From: Morella rubra
Taxonomy: Eukaryota > Streptophyta > Magnoliopsida > Fagales > Myricaceae
Length of the DNA: 64,000 nucleotides
Assembly: GCA_003952965.2 (NCBI GenBank)
Contig: CM025850.1
Span: 11,968,010 to 12,032,009, forward strand
Reading direction: 5' to 3'
Made by a program: the position numbers and the translations under genes. Shown piece after piece: positions 46,779 through 58,051 of this stretch (the first letter of the stretch is position 1; the number at the start of each line of letters is the position of its first letter). The notes under the pieces are model-generated. The model saw only the letters and a program-made list of their open reading frames with translations, did no database searches and had not been told where the DNA came from.

Positions 46779-47572
46779 TCTGACAGTGGCGGATGTAAAG
46801 AGGGGCCAACCGGGGCTTGGCCCCGGTTGGCCAATGTAAAACTTTGATTTTTTTTTTTTAATAACTAATCTGTCGCCTTTAGTTTAGGCCGGCCCCCCTT
46901 AATGCCGGGATGTGCAACTATTTCATATCTCAAACAAGGGGTGGGGAATCGGGGATATACATTCTAGTACTGCTTGTTTGGTACGTGGGCTACTTTTGTT
47001 GGATAGTTTCAAGTAGCACCTTTTCTTTTATTATATCAGCACTGATTGTTAATGGTAAAATAAGTTGAGATGTTCAAAAAAATGTCTAGGACTAATATAT
47101 CGGATTATCTACAAGTTAGTGGATGGAATTGAAATATGGTAGATAATAAATATTTTGTGAATTTATCCGTTTTCTTTTCTATTATTTCTATTCAGCTCTT
47201 AGAGAGTAGGTATCTCATCCGAACTGGAGATCTTAGACTAGATCATCAGATGATTGTATTACTCTAATATGCAAGACAGAAGAAAAAAAGGTGAGGGACT
47301 CGAAGGGAGTAGGGATGTATAACTTTGTAGATCTTGCCTACTTTCTAATTGCAAGTGAGGTTAATAGATGAGAAAGGAGGCAAATTGAGATGAAACCATT
47401 TTGTAACGTTTTTAGAATATGCAGACCTAGATCTAATTGCCACCTTTCAGTCTCAGTAATTAGTATATTTTAATATTTTTAGTTCTTAATTTTAACTCTA
47501 AGACACTTTTGCGTCACTTAGGGGAATTTTTTTTTTTTTTTCATTTCAAAGAAATTTATCCTGGTTCTGCAC
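46779..47572. mobile_element. Unit A copy of the candidate DNA transposon in D14-like intron 1
   Basis: This is the same element as at 52766-53663, bracketed by CGACGATAG at 46770-46778 and 47573-47581. It carries more small deletions at its right end than the unit B copy. Its presence in both units shows the insertion predates the tandem duplication. Confidence 0.5.
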
Positions 47573-47620
47573 CGACGATAGATGATTCTATTTAGGACAG
47601 ATGCTGAGATGATAACATAG

Positions 47621-47732
47621 CGATCGTTAACATTTCCTAGCAGTGTGCTTGGGGCCCAAACGATTGATATTGAAGGACAAAGATGGAGAGTGGCATAGCT
47701 CAATGATCTTGCTCAAGTAGAATCAAGGGCTT
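47621..47732. other. Mosaic filler at the duplication junction
   Basis: The junction is a patchwork. GTTAACATTTCCTAGCAGTG, TGCTTGGGGCCCAAA, ATTGATATTGAAG, TGGAGAGT and CTTGCTCAAGTAGAATCAAG come from RRP5 exon 34 (43040-43140). They are interleaved with CATAGCTCAATGAT from D14-like intron 1 (53711-53724) and short unmatched pieces. Unit B then begins at AATTGTTTATTGG. Confidence 0.8.
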
Positions 47733-50700
47733 AATTGTTTATTGGTCATATTTGATAGGGTTTGTAAAAAGTGTGACATCAAAAGGATGTTTCATTATGC
47801 TTTCTCGGAAGATTGACGCAAAGATCCTTCTCTCAAATTTGTCTGATGGATATGTTCAGAATCCAGAAAAAGTTTTCCCTGTTGGAAAACTCATAATTGG
47901 CAGGTAAGTCTTTTGTTTCTCTTTTTCAGTTGTTGGTAGAAGTGACATGTAGATTGGGAATGGATGCAGCAATATACTAAGAAGCTTGAGTGCAGGGTGT
48001 TGTCTGTGGAGCCTTTCTCAAAGCGAGTTGAAATTACCTTGAAGACATTGAATGGAAGTAGTGCACAAAAATCTGACATTGAGGATTTGAGAGCTTTGCA
48101 CATTGGGGTTATTATTTCTGGCAGAATTAAGCGGGTGGAATCATTTGGTTTGTTTATCACAATTGACAACACGAACTGGAAGGAATAGGTTATTCACTCG
48201 TAGTTAAGTCATAGAAAAAAAATCATACTTGTTTCTTCTATACCCGAGCTTGGCAATATCAATGGGAATGCCATTTTCTTGAAGCTATTTCTGACATGCA
48301 TTCGTGGCACTGAGTCCGTTTCTGGTTACCAAGCAATGTTCAGGCATAGAATCTATTCCCAAATTACCAATCTTTTGACCACGATTGTTTTAGCTGGTGG
48401 TCTAGGAATCTCTTTAATTTCAGAATATACACAAGTCTTGTATTGCTGTTGGATATTTGTGTTTATTGGACAATCTGCTTTTAATTAGGAAGTTTCAATG
48501 ATGTATAGTATTTTCATGTGTGTATTGTGTCCTGGTGTTTTATTATTTGTGCTCTTTTTTCGCCTAGTTGGATATGCCATGTGTCGGAGCTTTCAGATGG
48601 TCATGTGGAAACATTGAAACTAAATACAAAGCAGGAGAGAGAGTACGCAAGTATTAAGGTGAACATTTGTCTCATAGAGAATTCTTGTACTTTGAAGTAT
48701 CTTTGAATAATTTGTGGCAGCACTATTAATTTTGATTGCAGTGATGGTGTCAACCTTTTTTATAACTTGCGACTGACAGTTCCAGGACCGCATAATTATA
48801 CTTCAGTCACTAAAGGATTTCTACTGTCAGCAAGATCATGTGGTGGTTTATTGCTTAGCAGTGATCTTGAATTGATTTTCTTCTGTATTTTGACATCTTA
48901 TCAGGTGGATGAACAAAGACACCGTATATCTCTTGGAAAAAGATTCGTATATTAGGGATAATTTGATATTCAACAGCATCACAAAAATCCTGAAAGTCAT
49001 TAAAGAAAATGGTTTTTCTGATGACACGAGGTTGTAAATTTCCAGCAGTGTGCTTGGGGCCCAAAATTGATATTGAAGTGAAATGGAGATGCCCAATCTT
49101 GCTCAAGTAGAATCAAGGGCTTCCATTCCTCCACTTGAGGTGAGTCTTGATGAGATTGATGAACCTGATATGGATAATTTAGTTGGTCGAAGTCAAGAGC
49201 ATGTTGACAAGACAGACACCATACATGAAAGGAACAAGAGACAGGCAAAGAAAAAAGCAAAGGAAGAGAGGTAATTCCCATTATCTGACTTGTCTGGTTC
49301 TAAATATTTCACGGTTTTATTCATTTTAACTTGGATACTACCCTAAGCAGGGAGAAGGAAATTAGCGCTGCTGAGGAAAGACTGCTGGAGAATGACATAC
49401 CAAGAACTGCCGATGAATTTGAGAAATTGGTTAGAAGCTCTCCAAATAGCAGTTTTGTTTGGATAAAATACATGGATTTCTTGCTCTCAGTGGCTGACGT
49501 GGATGGGGCCCGTTCTATTGCTGAAAGGTATTCTTTGAGCTATTTGCTTGTTTCTCTTCCCTCGTATACAATTACTTTATTGAAACACTCCTCCTGCCTC
49601 CTCCACTCTAGACCCTCCTCTTCCGGTGGTTTAACCTGAATCATCCTTGTATACAATTGCTCTTTTCCTTTTGATATCCATTTTTTTTCCTTCTTCTTTC
49701 CCCTTATCTCCACCTTACCTATCCGCTCAATGGGAAAGGAGTGGTGAGAGGTTGAACAAAAAATGTGCATTTAATGGACAACAGCTGCTTTTTCTATAGT
49801 TGTATATTGGGTTCTTGTAGATGTGTTTTGCATATATGTTAACCATGATGTTGCTTTTTTCTTTGTGAAGGGCTTTGAAAACAATAAACATCCGAGAAGA
49901 GAATGAGAAGCTTAATGTTTGGGTGGCTTTTTTGAATTTGGAAAATGAATATGGAAATCCTCCGGAGGTACTAGAATAAAAAAGACAGCACTTTTACTCT
50001 TTTCACTCTTTCATTGCTTCTGTGCGTTGAATTGGGATCTTGTTAATATATGTATGCTATTCAGGAGGCTGTTATGAAAGTATTCCAAAGAGCATTGCAG
50101 TATAACGACCCCAAAAAGGTCCATCTTTCACTCTTGGGAATGTATGAGAGGACAGAGCAGCATAAATTGGCTGATGAGCTTCTTGACAAAATGGTCAAGA
50201 AGTTCAAGCATTCCTGCAAGGTACTTTTTTTTTTTTATTTCCTGCAAGCTTTTCCTCTCCTTCATCAAAATATTTTAGTTTGATGTTCTGTTGCATATCA
50301 GGTTTGGTTAAGAAGGGTGCAAAGGATCTTGAAGCAACAACAGGACGTGGTTCAGCCTGTTGTGAATCGAGCTTTATTAAGCCTTCCCCGGCATAAGCAT
50401 ATCAAGTTTATCTCACAAACAGCTATCCTTGAGTTCAAATGCGGAGTTCCTGATAGAGGACGATCCATGTTTGAAGGAATTCTGCGGGAGTACCCAAAGA
50501 GAACAGACTTGTGGAGCATTTATCTTGATCAAGTAAAATCTTTTTCGTTATATGTCCTTTGTTGTCTAGTATAGTTTGGCTGTTCTTTAGCTTACACTAG
50601 AGTCAAACTTGCAGGAGATTCGACTTGGAGATGTGGATGTGATACGTGCACTCTTTGAGAGGGCAATCAGTTTGAGCCTCCCACCTAAAAAGATGAAAGT

Positions 50701-50905
50701 ACGTACAATTTATATAGTACCCTCTGAGCTGAACTAAGCGTTTGACTTTGACACTATTGTGCTTCTTACATGAACGTTTCATCATCTGAATTTGCAGTTC
50801 TTATTCAAAAAGTATCTTGAGTATGAGAAGACTATTGGTGATGAAGAAAGAATCGAGTCTGTAAAAAAGAAGGCCATGGAATACGTCGAGAGTACACTGG
50901 CTTGA
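47733..50905 (+). pseudogene. Broken 3' fragment of RRP5 (exons 31-40, unit B)
   Basis: It holds sequence of RRP5 exons 31 to 40 without the upstream exons or a promoter. Exon 31 has lost one base (GGTTTGTAA, giving a stop), the donor after exon 32 is destroyed (AACTGGAAGG in place of AACTTGGTAAGG), and exons 33 and 34 carry several frame-breaking deletions. Exons 35-40 (49351-50905) are unchanged from the functional copy and retain the HAT-repeat frame and stop codon. Confidence 0.9.
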
Positions 50906-51940
50906 TTTCTGTGAGGCTCTCATTTTTCTGCCTAGTTTCCAATTTCTAATCTTCGCAGGTACGTTTGAATACGCCAATATTTGATCCAGAAAGGGGGATC
51001 GTTAGTATACAGGGATGTGGTCAGAAGACAATGGGGTTCCCTTATTCGTCATAGCCATAGAGAGGGCAGATCATTGTGCTGATTTCCTGGCCACTCTAAT
51101 GGATAATCTCCCTTTAGGCCACACTGTTTTGAGAGTCCCGAAGGGCTTAATGGCTTATGCCAGATCTTGAGATACCATTATTTTGGGGGGTTTTGGGCCT
51201 CGTCTACTTTGTTTGTAGTTCGGCTTAGCCGACCCACTGAACCCAGGACAAGAAGGTCGAAAAGGGCCAGTTTTTTGCAATGTACAGTTTAAAGACATTC
51301 ATGGATTTGTTTTTATATGCCGCTACCTTGGTTTCACGCGGCCGAGTTCATTCATGCAATCTTACAACTTGCGTCTAAGTCACTTTCTTTCTTTGATGAG
51401 TTCGCCAAGTGGTGCCCTTCAAATCTTCACCCACAAGGGATTAATCCCACACTATTCGCCCATTTGTTTCCTCTTTTTATTTGTGTTAAGGGTGGAGTAA
51501 TTATGTTTGTTTAAGGGGGACATTTTTATGTTTTGGTGAATTGTGGTTTGCTATATATTCCCAGTTACTCGTGCATTTTGCAGTGTCATTTTCTGCATTA
51601 TCGTTCGAGGAAGCTCTGCAGTCACGATAAAGATATTAATAGCTCGTTGTTTATAAGCTAGACGAGCAATTCCCTGGTGGTTGAATGTTAAGGGACTCTC
51701 GACGAGTCCCATACGTTTGAATTCGGTTCAAATACAATATGGTTAGGGTAATACAATGAATGAGAGTTGGACTCTGGTGACAAATGTGCGAGGTTTTTTT
51801 TTTTTTTTTTTGACGACATGGTTCGATACACAAAAAGGAAATATAAAGAAATTCTACCTATGAATCTAACATTAACAGTCCGGACGCAACAAAGTCTACT
51901 AGGTGGCAGGCACAACTGCTGCAATTGAACACTACAAGAT
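50906..51940. other. RRP5/D14-like tail-to-tail spacer, unit B copy
   Basis: Non-coding copy of 44923-45950. It forms the actual 3' flank of the intact D14-like gene. A poly-T tract lies near 51795. Confidence 0.7.
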
Positions 51941-52125
51941 TCTTCTGCAAACACGTTGAAAACAGTGGACATCATTTACGGTAACAAAGAAATATCTAGC
52001 AGCCTCTCTTTTTTCCCCTCCGCAGGAAAAGGTGCGAGTAGATGGCAGTTGAAGAGCAGAGGATCCGAACCCGCTTCTCTCTAAGTTCAGTTTATAATCC
52101 AAACTCTTAAAATTTGTGCAAGCGG

Positions 52126-53772
52126 CTATCCACCAATAGAAAGAACCCTCTCCACAACTTTCAGCAGCAGAGGGAAAGCTGTAAGTTGAGGAAAATGGCC
52201 TTCCGTTTTTAGTATCTCTAACCCGACATGGCCACGAAGCTTTCTTTTCATGTAAAATGCGACAGGCTGTGGAACAATAACATCTTTTCTGGATTGGATT
52301 ATAGTGCAAGGCACTTGAACTTGGGGTAGAACCCATCTTAGATCGCTCAGAAACACCGTTCTTGCAACGCTAAGTGCAGTCTTGGGTTTCATTCTGCCCA
52401 AACTGCATCGGAATTGGGCTATTGCTGCTGTACAGTTCACACCTACAGCTACTGGAGCAAAGCTATGAACCCAACTTGGAAAGTTCTTATCCATTTCTCT
52501 AAATAATGTGTCCACTTCTGCTCTTCTAAAGCCCCCATTATATCCTTTATCATTGAGGTACCTACAGAAAATTGTCAGAATTTAGGAACAAACTCTTCAA
52601 TCTTCATATTTAAGAGGAACAAGACCACACATGAACCTGAAAAAAAAAATTCGCCCATAGAGTTGTGTACGCTAGAAGAGTTTCAGATGAAGGTCCTAAA
52701 AAATATGCGAAACCAAAATAAGAAGAGAGAAGGAAACACGAAAATGGCAAAGGTTACGACGATAGTCTGACAGTGGCGGATGTAAAGAAGGGCCAACCGG
52801 GGCCTTGGCCCCGGTTGGCCAATGTAAAACCTTTGATTTTTTTTTTTTTTAATAACTAATCTGTCGCCTTTAGTTTAGGCCGGCCCCCCTTAATGCCGGG
52901 ATGTGCAACTATTTCATATCTCAAACAAGGGGTGGGGAATCGGGGATATACATTCTAGTACTGCTGTTTGGTACGTGGGCTACTTTTGTTGGATAGTTTC
53001 AAGTAGCACCTTTTCTTTTATTATATCAGCACTGATTGTTAATGGTAAAATAAGTTGAGATGTTCAAAAAAATGTCTAGGACTAATATATCGGATTATCT
53101 ACAAGTTAGTGGATGGAATTGAAATATGGTAGATAATAAATATTTTGTGAATTTATCCGTTTTTTGAGCTTTTCTATTATTTCAATATTCAGCTCTCTAT
53201 CAGAGAGTAGGTATCTCATCCGAACTGGAGATCTTAGACTAGATCATCAGATGATTGTATTACTCTAATATGCAAGACAGAAGAAAAAAAGGTGAGGGAC
53301 TCGAAGGGAGTAGGGATGTATAACTTTGTAGATCTTGCCTACTTTCTAATTGCAAGTGAGGTTAATAGATGAGGGAGTAGGGATGTATAACTTTGTAGAT
53401 CTTGCCTACTTTCTAATTGCAAGTGAGGTTAATAGATGAGAAAGGAGGAAACTATTGAGAATGAAACATTTTAAACGTTTTTAGAATATGCAGACCTAGA
53501 TCTAATTGCCACCTTTCAGTCTCAGTAATTAGTATATTTTAATATTTTTAGTTCTTAATTTTAACTCTAAGACACTTTTGCGTCACTTAGGGAATTTTTT
53601 TTTTTTTTTGTCATTTCACCTTAAGAGTTGGCCTTCCTTCAAATTTAATCCTGGTTCTGCCACCGACGATAGATGATTCTAATTTAGGACAAGATGCATG
53701 AAGATGATAACATAGCTCAATGATAATTAAATGTGGATTACGCATTAACAAATGAGAGAAATAAAGCCATGA

Positions 53773-53807
<35 letters not shown>

Positions 53808-54207
53808 CAAACGACCACCTCGGAGAGCCGTTTAGTAAGATAAGGTGTTCAAAGAGTTCTGGTCTCTTTGTAGCGGCCATGCATCCAATCATGGCTGACA
53901 TGGAGTGACCCAAGTAGATGGTCTTATTCAGATTGAGCTGATCAAGGAGGCACAGCAAGTCTTGCACGTAACCGTTGAAATTTGAGTACCTCTTCAGATC
54001 GTAAAGTGAAGGATTAACGTTCGGAGAGAAAACCAAGTCGAAAACCACCACCTTGAAGTAGCAAGCGAAGTAAGGGATCAGATATTGCCACAGAGTCTGA
54101 TCTGTGCCATACCCATGAGCAAGAACCATGGCTTGCGTGCCATTTCCATAAACATTGACGTTTAGTGCTTCGACAATACCTCCTGTACAATCAGAGAGTG
54201 CCTCCAT
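52126..54207 (-). CDS. D14-like (DLK/KAI2-related) alpha/beta hydrolase, 274 aa
   Basis: Minus-strand exons 54207-53819 and 52561-52126 join AG/G across a GT-AG intron. The protein has the D14/KAI2 fold landmarks: the oxyanion-region HGYGTDQTLW (31-40), the nucleophile elbow GHSMSA with Ser102, Asp223 in QSRKDVIVP and His252 in EGHFPQ. The Ser-Asp and Asp-His spacings (121 and 29) equal those of Arabidopsis D14 (S97/D218/H247). The VVVFDLVFSPNVNP segment and lid (MKPKTALSVARTVFLSDLRW) place it in a D14-like side clade rather than canonical D14 or KAI2; the ligand is unknown. The start at 54207 is preferred (MEALSDCTGGIVEALNV); an in-frame ATG at 54261 would add 18 residues. It is convergent with RRP5, and its second exon lies in duplication unit B. 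A 0.9 kb transposon candidate sits in its intron. Confidence 0.88.
52766..53663. mobile_element. Candidate non-autonomous DNA transposon in D14-like intron 1
   Basis: CGACGATAG at 52757-52765 and 53664-53672 forms a 9 bp direct repeat. Near the left edge is GTGGCGGATG ... GGGCCAACC; the right edge, reverse complemented, reads GTGGCAGAACCAGG ... AAGGCCAAC, an imperfect inverted repeat. A 9 bp target duplication is typical of Mutator-like elements. The left terminus is offset by 7 nt from the repeat, so exact ends are uncertain. There is no coding capacity. Confidence 0.5.
53309..53442. repeat. 68 bp tandem duplication present only in unit B
   Basis: The segment GGAGTAGGGATGTATAACTT ... GTGAGGTTAATAGATGAG occurs twice in direct succession in unit B but once in unit A (about 47308-47371). 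It is a difference between otherwise near-identical copies. Confidence 0.85.
53775..53808. repeat. (GA)n microsatellite in D14-like intron 1
   Basis: An almost pure GA-dinucleotide run, with one GGA interruption, begins about 10 bp inside the intron from the exon 1 donor. Read on the sense strand of the gene it is a CT/TC tract next to the 5' splice site. Confidence 0.85.
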
Positions 54208-54261
54208 TATGTTATGCAAAGTAAGTAGCCTGGCTGAGATATATATAGGCCTGCTTTCCAC

Positions 54262-57200
54262 GGCGCCTAAGGTTGTGTAAATAGGTTTTCCTCCGCAGGT
54301 AAACTAAATCACTTGTCGTTAAAACTCGTTGAACCATGACTCAGTCCGTCTTACCCTACGTTTTCTCTTCGTACTTTTGGAGTATCCCCGAAGGCAACTG
54401 GATTAATACATGTATGCAGGTGCATTGTTGTGTCGTTTTCCAACGCCCACCCAGGGCCAAGCAAATAATACGATTCTGGAACACGCGGCTGACCGCATTA
54501 TTGAGGTAAAAATAATGGTCAGACCGCATCATTAGAGAAAAAATGTTCACCCAAAAAAAAAAAAGAAGCAACTCGGCAACAACAAAGAAGGGAGAGGAGA
54601 GTCATGGGATTTGGGGATTTAGAAATTAGGGTTTGAAATGGAGGATTTTCAAAGGAAAAAAAAAAAAAAAAGACGTGTTCAATCGTACCGGTCGGAGAAC
54701 TGGTCGCACAACTTGTTTAGTGGTCTAACCAGTGTGGTTAAAGAGAGAGAAAAATAGTACTGATGCGTGCCTGGTCGGCCACAAAGAGCCCAGTCGAGCC
54801 AACACCTTACAGGCCTCATTAAATGAGGTGGAGACATGTGAGGCGTTGGATTTTATGAGATGCAATCCAGATCGTGGGTCTGGATATGTCTGGATTTGGG
54901 CTGAATCCAAACTCTCAATATACTAATGAGGTGAGCTGAAAAGCTTAATTATACAAGTCCACTTTCAAGGATGTAACTATTTGTGGGATCAATATATACG
55001 GAAGGCAAGAGATCGGTGCTGCAAGTTTGTGGGACAAATGGTTAAAACGACTTAGCTTACTAATTTTCGTCCATAGTTTAACCGCCTTTCTTCCAAGAAA
55101 ACTTTCTACTTCTGCAGTTAAATCGAGAAAGATGATCGAATCTGAGATTTTGCAGATAAAGGTAATAGCCAAGAGCATTGAGAAGAACTCAATGAAAAGA
55201 ATGACATACTACTCCTATCCATTAATATTAGTAGCTAAAACAGAGAAAACGAAGTCAACCATATCCATTATTCGTATACAAAATGTTAGGCTAAAGATAA
55301 AACAGAGTGAATGGAAATGCAAAGGGGCTCAGGCTCACATCAATGCGATGGGGTTTCTTGTGGGCATAAACAAGACGAGAGTAAATGCAACTCAGCAAAC
55401 TTGCCGTCCCTGAGTTTATGTTGTAAGCTTTTTGAATTTAATGATGCCGTCGGTTGGAAGGAAAAGGCTGCCTTCAACTTCCTCTTCCAAACCATGATAG
55501 ACCAACATTTAATATGTCAGGTCCGTACAATGTACAAGTTTTAATGGGCTTTGGTATCATACAAAGTGACAGCATGAGCCCTACAATAGAGTTTATCTAC
55601 TGTGTTTATCTCTTTTTGAAAATGTCTTTATCTATAGCATCTCTCTACACCGTTCTCTTGCCTTCAGCCTTCCTTGCATTCATTTCACACAATGAAATTC
55701 CACATTCAATCAAACCAACCATTCATTCACACATTCCAAGCCAAGCCCAAAGTCTCCGGCATCACTGAATGCTTCCTTTCCCAAGATGCCAAGGATCGAA
55801 GACTTTTAGGACATAAAACAGTATTTTAAGGCTGTTCATGCCCCTTTTGACGACCAAGTAACAATGGCAACAATGTATCTCTTTGGGGATGTGAAGCTGT
55901 GGTGGCGGACGCGAGATGAGGATGTGTTTGAGGGTCGTTGTGAGATCAACGCCTAGGAGGAACTAAATAGGTTGCTCAAGAAAAGAAACATTTCCTACCT
56001 GAGAACGTTATATGGCTTGTACGAGAGTCCCTAATGCAGGACCGGCATTGTTCAAGAAAATCAACGCAGGCTGTGGGGGATAGAGGGCTCGACAAGATGA
56101 ATGCTTGGCTCGAGACATAATAGAAAGTAGAAGTATGCAATAATCTTATAAGGACAGCGAAAGGGATGCAAATGTGCAGTCGTGAAGAAACTAAGCGAAG
56201 GACCCGTGTGCACAAAGGCTTCAATGATGACTCTCATCCATAGCTTCTGGTCACAGTTGGTCAAAAAACTCGATCATTGCGTTAGCAGAGCTCTGGGAAG
56301 TATGCGAATAAGTAATTGGTAGCCTGAGCGGGGGGTGGGGAAGGAATAATATTTCACATTGGATAAGCAAGCAAGAGCTAGCGGCTGCTGCGTTTTGCAA
56401 GACTTCGCTCTCAATTTCGACGAGATTATTGGCATCTAGCTGGGACCTCGCATTCCATCATCTCATATTGACTCTACTCTAAGGAAGTGAAGTGAAGTGA
56501 CTCAAGGGCATGAGGCATGAACGCTCTCACAGTTAAGAGCACAGGAAAAGAATAAGCAATCCCACAAGCACTGTACTTTCAGGAATTGGCTTCGTAATAG
56601 AGGCAGTTAGTTCCTTATCGCTTGTTTAAAATAAAGTAAAAGATAGTTTAATACCTAAATTACTAAAAGATAGTTCAAATAAATGGTCAGTTCTTTTTAT
56701 GAATTGCACCAGATAACTAAAAATCCACATCTCCTTTTAGGTTCCAAAAGCCAAAAGCCAAATGCCAAATGCCAAATGCTGTGACTCCGTGAATTGTTTG
56801 TACGCATCGCCTTCTTTTCGAACACAAAGAAAAGAAAATTCGAGTGATTTAAAAATACAAAAGGGCTAGAGGGCGATGTTGCCCAAACAGTCGTGGGATG
56901 TGGACTCAATAGAGACATCCAACTTTTTTTCCTTCAATGATATTGTACTTTTCCAACTGGGTTTTAGTTTTCGTGTGGTGAAAAAATAATGGTGGTGACG
57001 GTTGATGGTCATGCATGTCAGCTTTACCTAATCAACACTTTTGATTTAGCGACACGTGTTTGACCTTAAGATTGATTAATAAACACGAAGCATCGGTTTG
57101 AATCCTAAATGTATGACCTATATAGACGAACCAATTGATCAAATGATTTTTTCCTCTCTTTCGTCTCTCAAGTTCCTGGAGGTTGGCTTGGATGATCAGG

Positions 57201-57460
57201 ATTTGAGACCTAAAGAAGTGCTCCCTTGAGGTTTTAAGTGCAAACAATTCCTTAAACTACCCCCACAATAAAACGAGACTTATCTAGATGTGACTTGAGG
57301 GAGTTGCACCGACCTATACTTTATCAGCCCGTTAAGCAAGTTCTACTCTAGTAGACTTGCCAGACGAAGTATCTCCTCGCCCAAAAAGTTTCTCTTTCGC
57401 AGTTATGAATAACAAAACCTCATGGAGCGTGCTATCAATTTATTATTGAATTCCAAGAAG
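54262..57460. other. Intergenic region upstream of the D14-like gene
   Basis: It contains the D14-like promoter (minus strand, just right of 54207), poly-A tracts near 54550 and 54655-54672, a Ty3/gypsy gag scrap at 55791-55985, and otherwise unassigned sequence. Short open frames match nothing recognised. Confidence 0.6.
55791..55985 (+). pseudogene. Fragment of a Ty3/gypsy-type gag gene
   Basis: The plus-strand translation around 55825-55925 reads KQYFKAVHAPFDDQVTMATM, followed by YLFGDVKLWWRTR. This is the core of the retrotransposon gag domain (the GDAKLWWR-like motif). Stops interrupt it before and after, and no LTR or pol sequence is visible nearby, so it is an isolated relic. Confidence 0.75.
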
Positions 57461-58051
57461 GAACATGATTAATGTTCGAAATTCACTGTCCTCGAGTAAG
57501 TAGCCATGGACAAGCAATAACGAAGAATCCCTGTAAACGATAGGAGAATAAACACAAATGCTAGATGATTGCTCACCATCACTAAAAAAAATGGCAAATT
57601 CAAGATGCGCAAAGTTTTTTGTGTGGCCACAAAATTAAGGCCTATACAGCCAATATACAACAGATTTTTCAAGACCCCCTCATCTCTCCAAACTGTCTGG
57701 ACTAAACGATACAGGATTATACAAAACAAGGTATTAGTTACAGAAAAAGCAGCAAGGACTCCGAACCCATATTTCACACATTTATTTTCTGTACAGATCT
57801 TGCCCAACTATTTAGATGGGCAAAAAAAAATTGTGAATGCGAGTCCATGATGACTCCTGGTATTGACAGCTGCAGTTTCCCAACCAGATGGGTATTTCAT
57901 ATCTAACAGTTTTCGGGACCTAGCGTTGGAATTCGTTGCCCAGGCAAAAAGAGGACAAGTGAAGATACCACCGCAAACATTTGCTATGCAAATGGTCTAT
58001 GTTTGGAAAACCCATCTCATGATTAACAATCAAGGAGAAGAGTGGATACCC

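Larger units (their letters stand above)
41673..47620. repeat. Tandem duplication, unit A (~5.95 kb)
   Basis: This unit runs from RRP5 intron 30 (just before exon 31) through the RRP5 3' end, the tail-to-tail spacer, D14-like exon 2 and into D14-like intron 1. Unit B at 47733-53715 repeats it in the same order and orientation. The offset between units is 6060 at the left end, 6059 at exon 32, 6000 at exon 34, and steady at 5983-5987 from 43300 to 46574. Confidence 0.95.
47733..53715. repeat. Tandem duplication, unit B (~5.98 kb)
   Basis: Second copy of 41673-47620. From about 49110 to 52800 it is almost identical to unit A; one substitution (45427 against 51411) and a few homopolymer length changes were noted. 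From 47733 to about 49110 it lacks a net ~77 nt through dozens of one- or two-base deletions. Confidence 0.95.

Noticed and set aside
57469-57807. 112-codon minus-strand frame with several hydrophobic stretches
   Set aside because: It matches no family I recognise, has a competing open frame on the other strand and lies in unassigned spacer. It could be a relic of a membrane-protein gene, but this cannot be supported.
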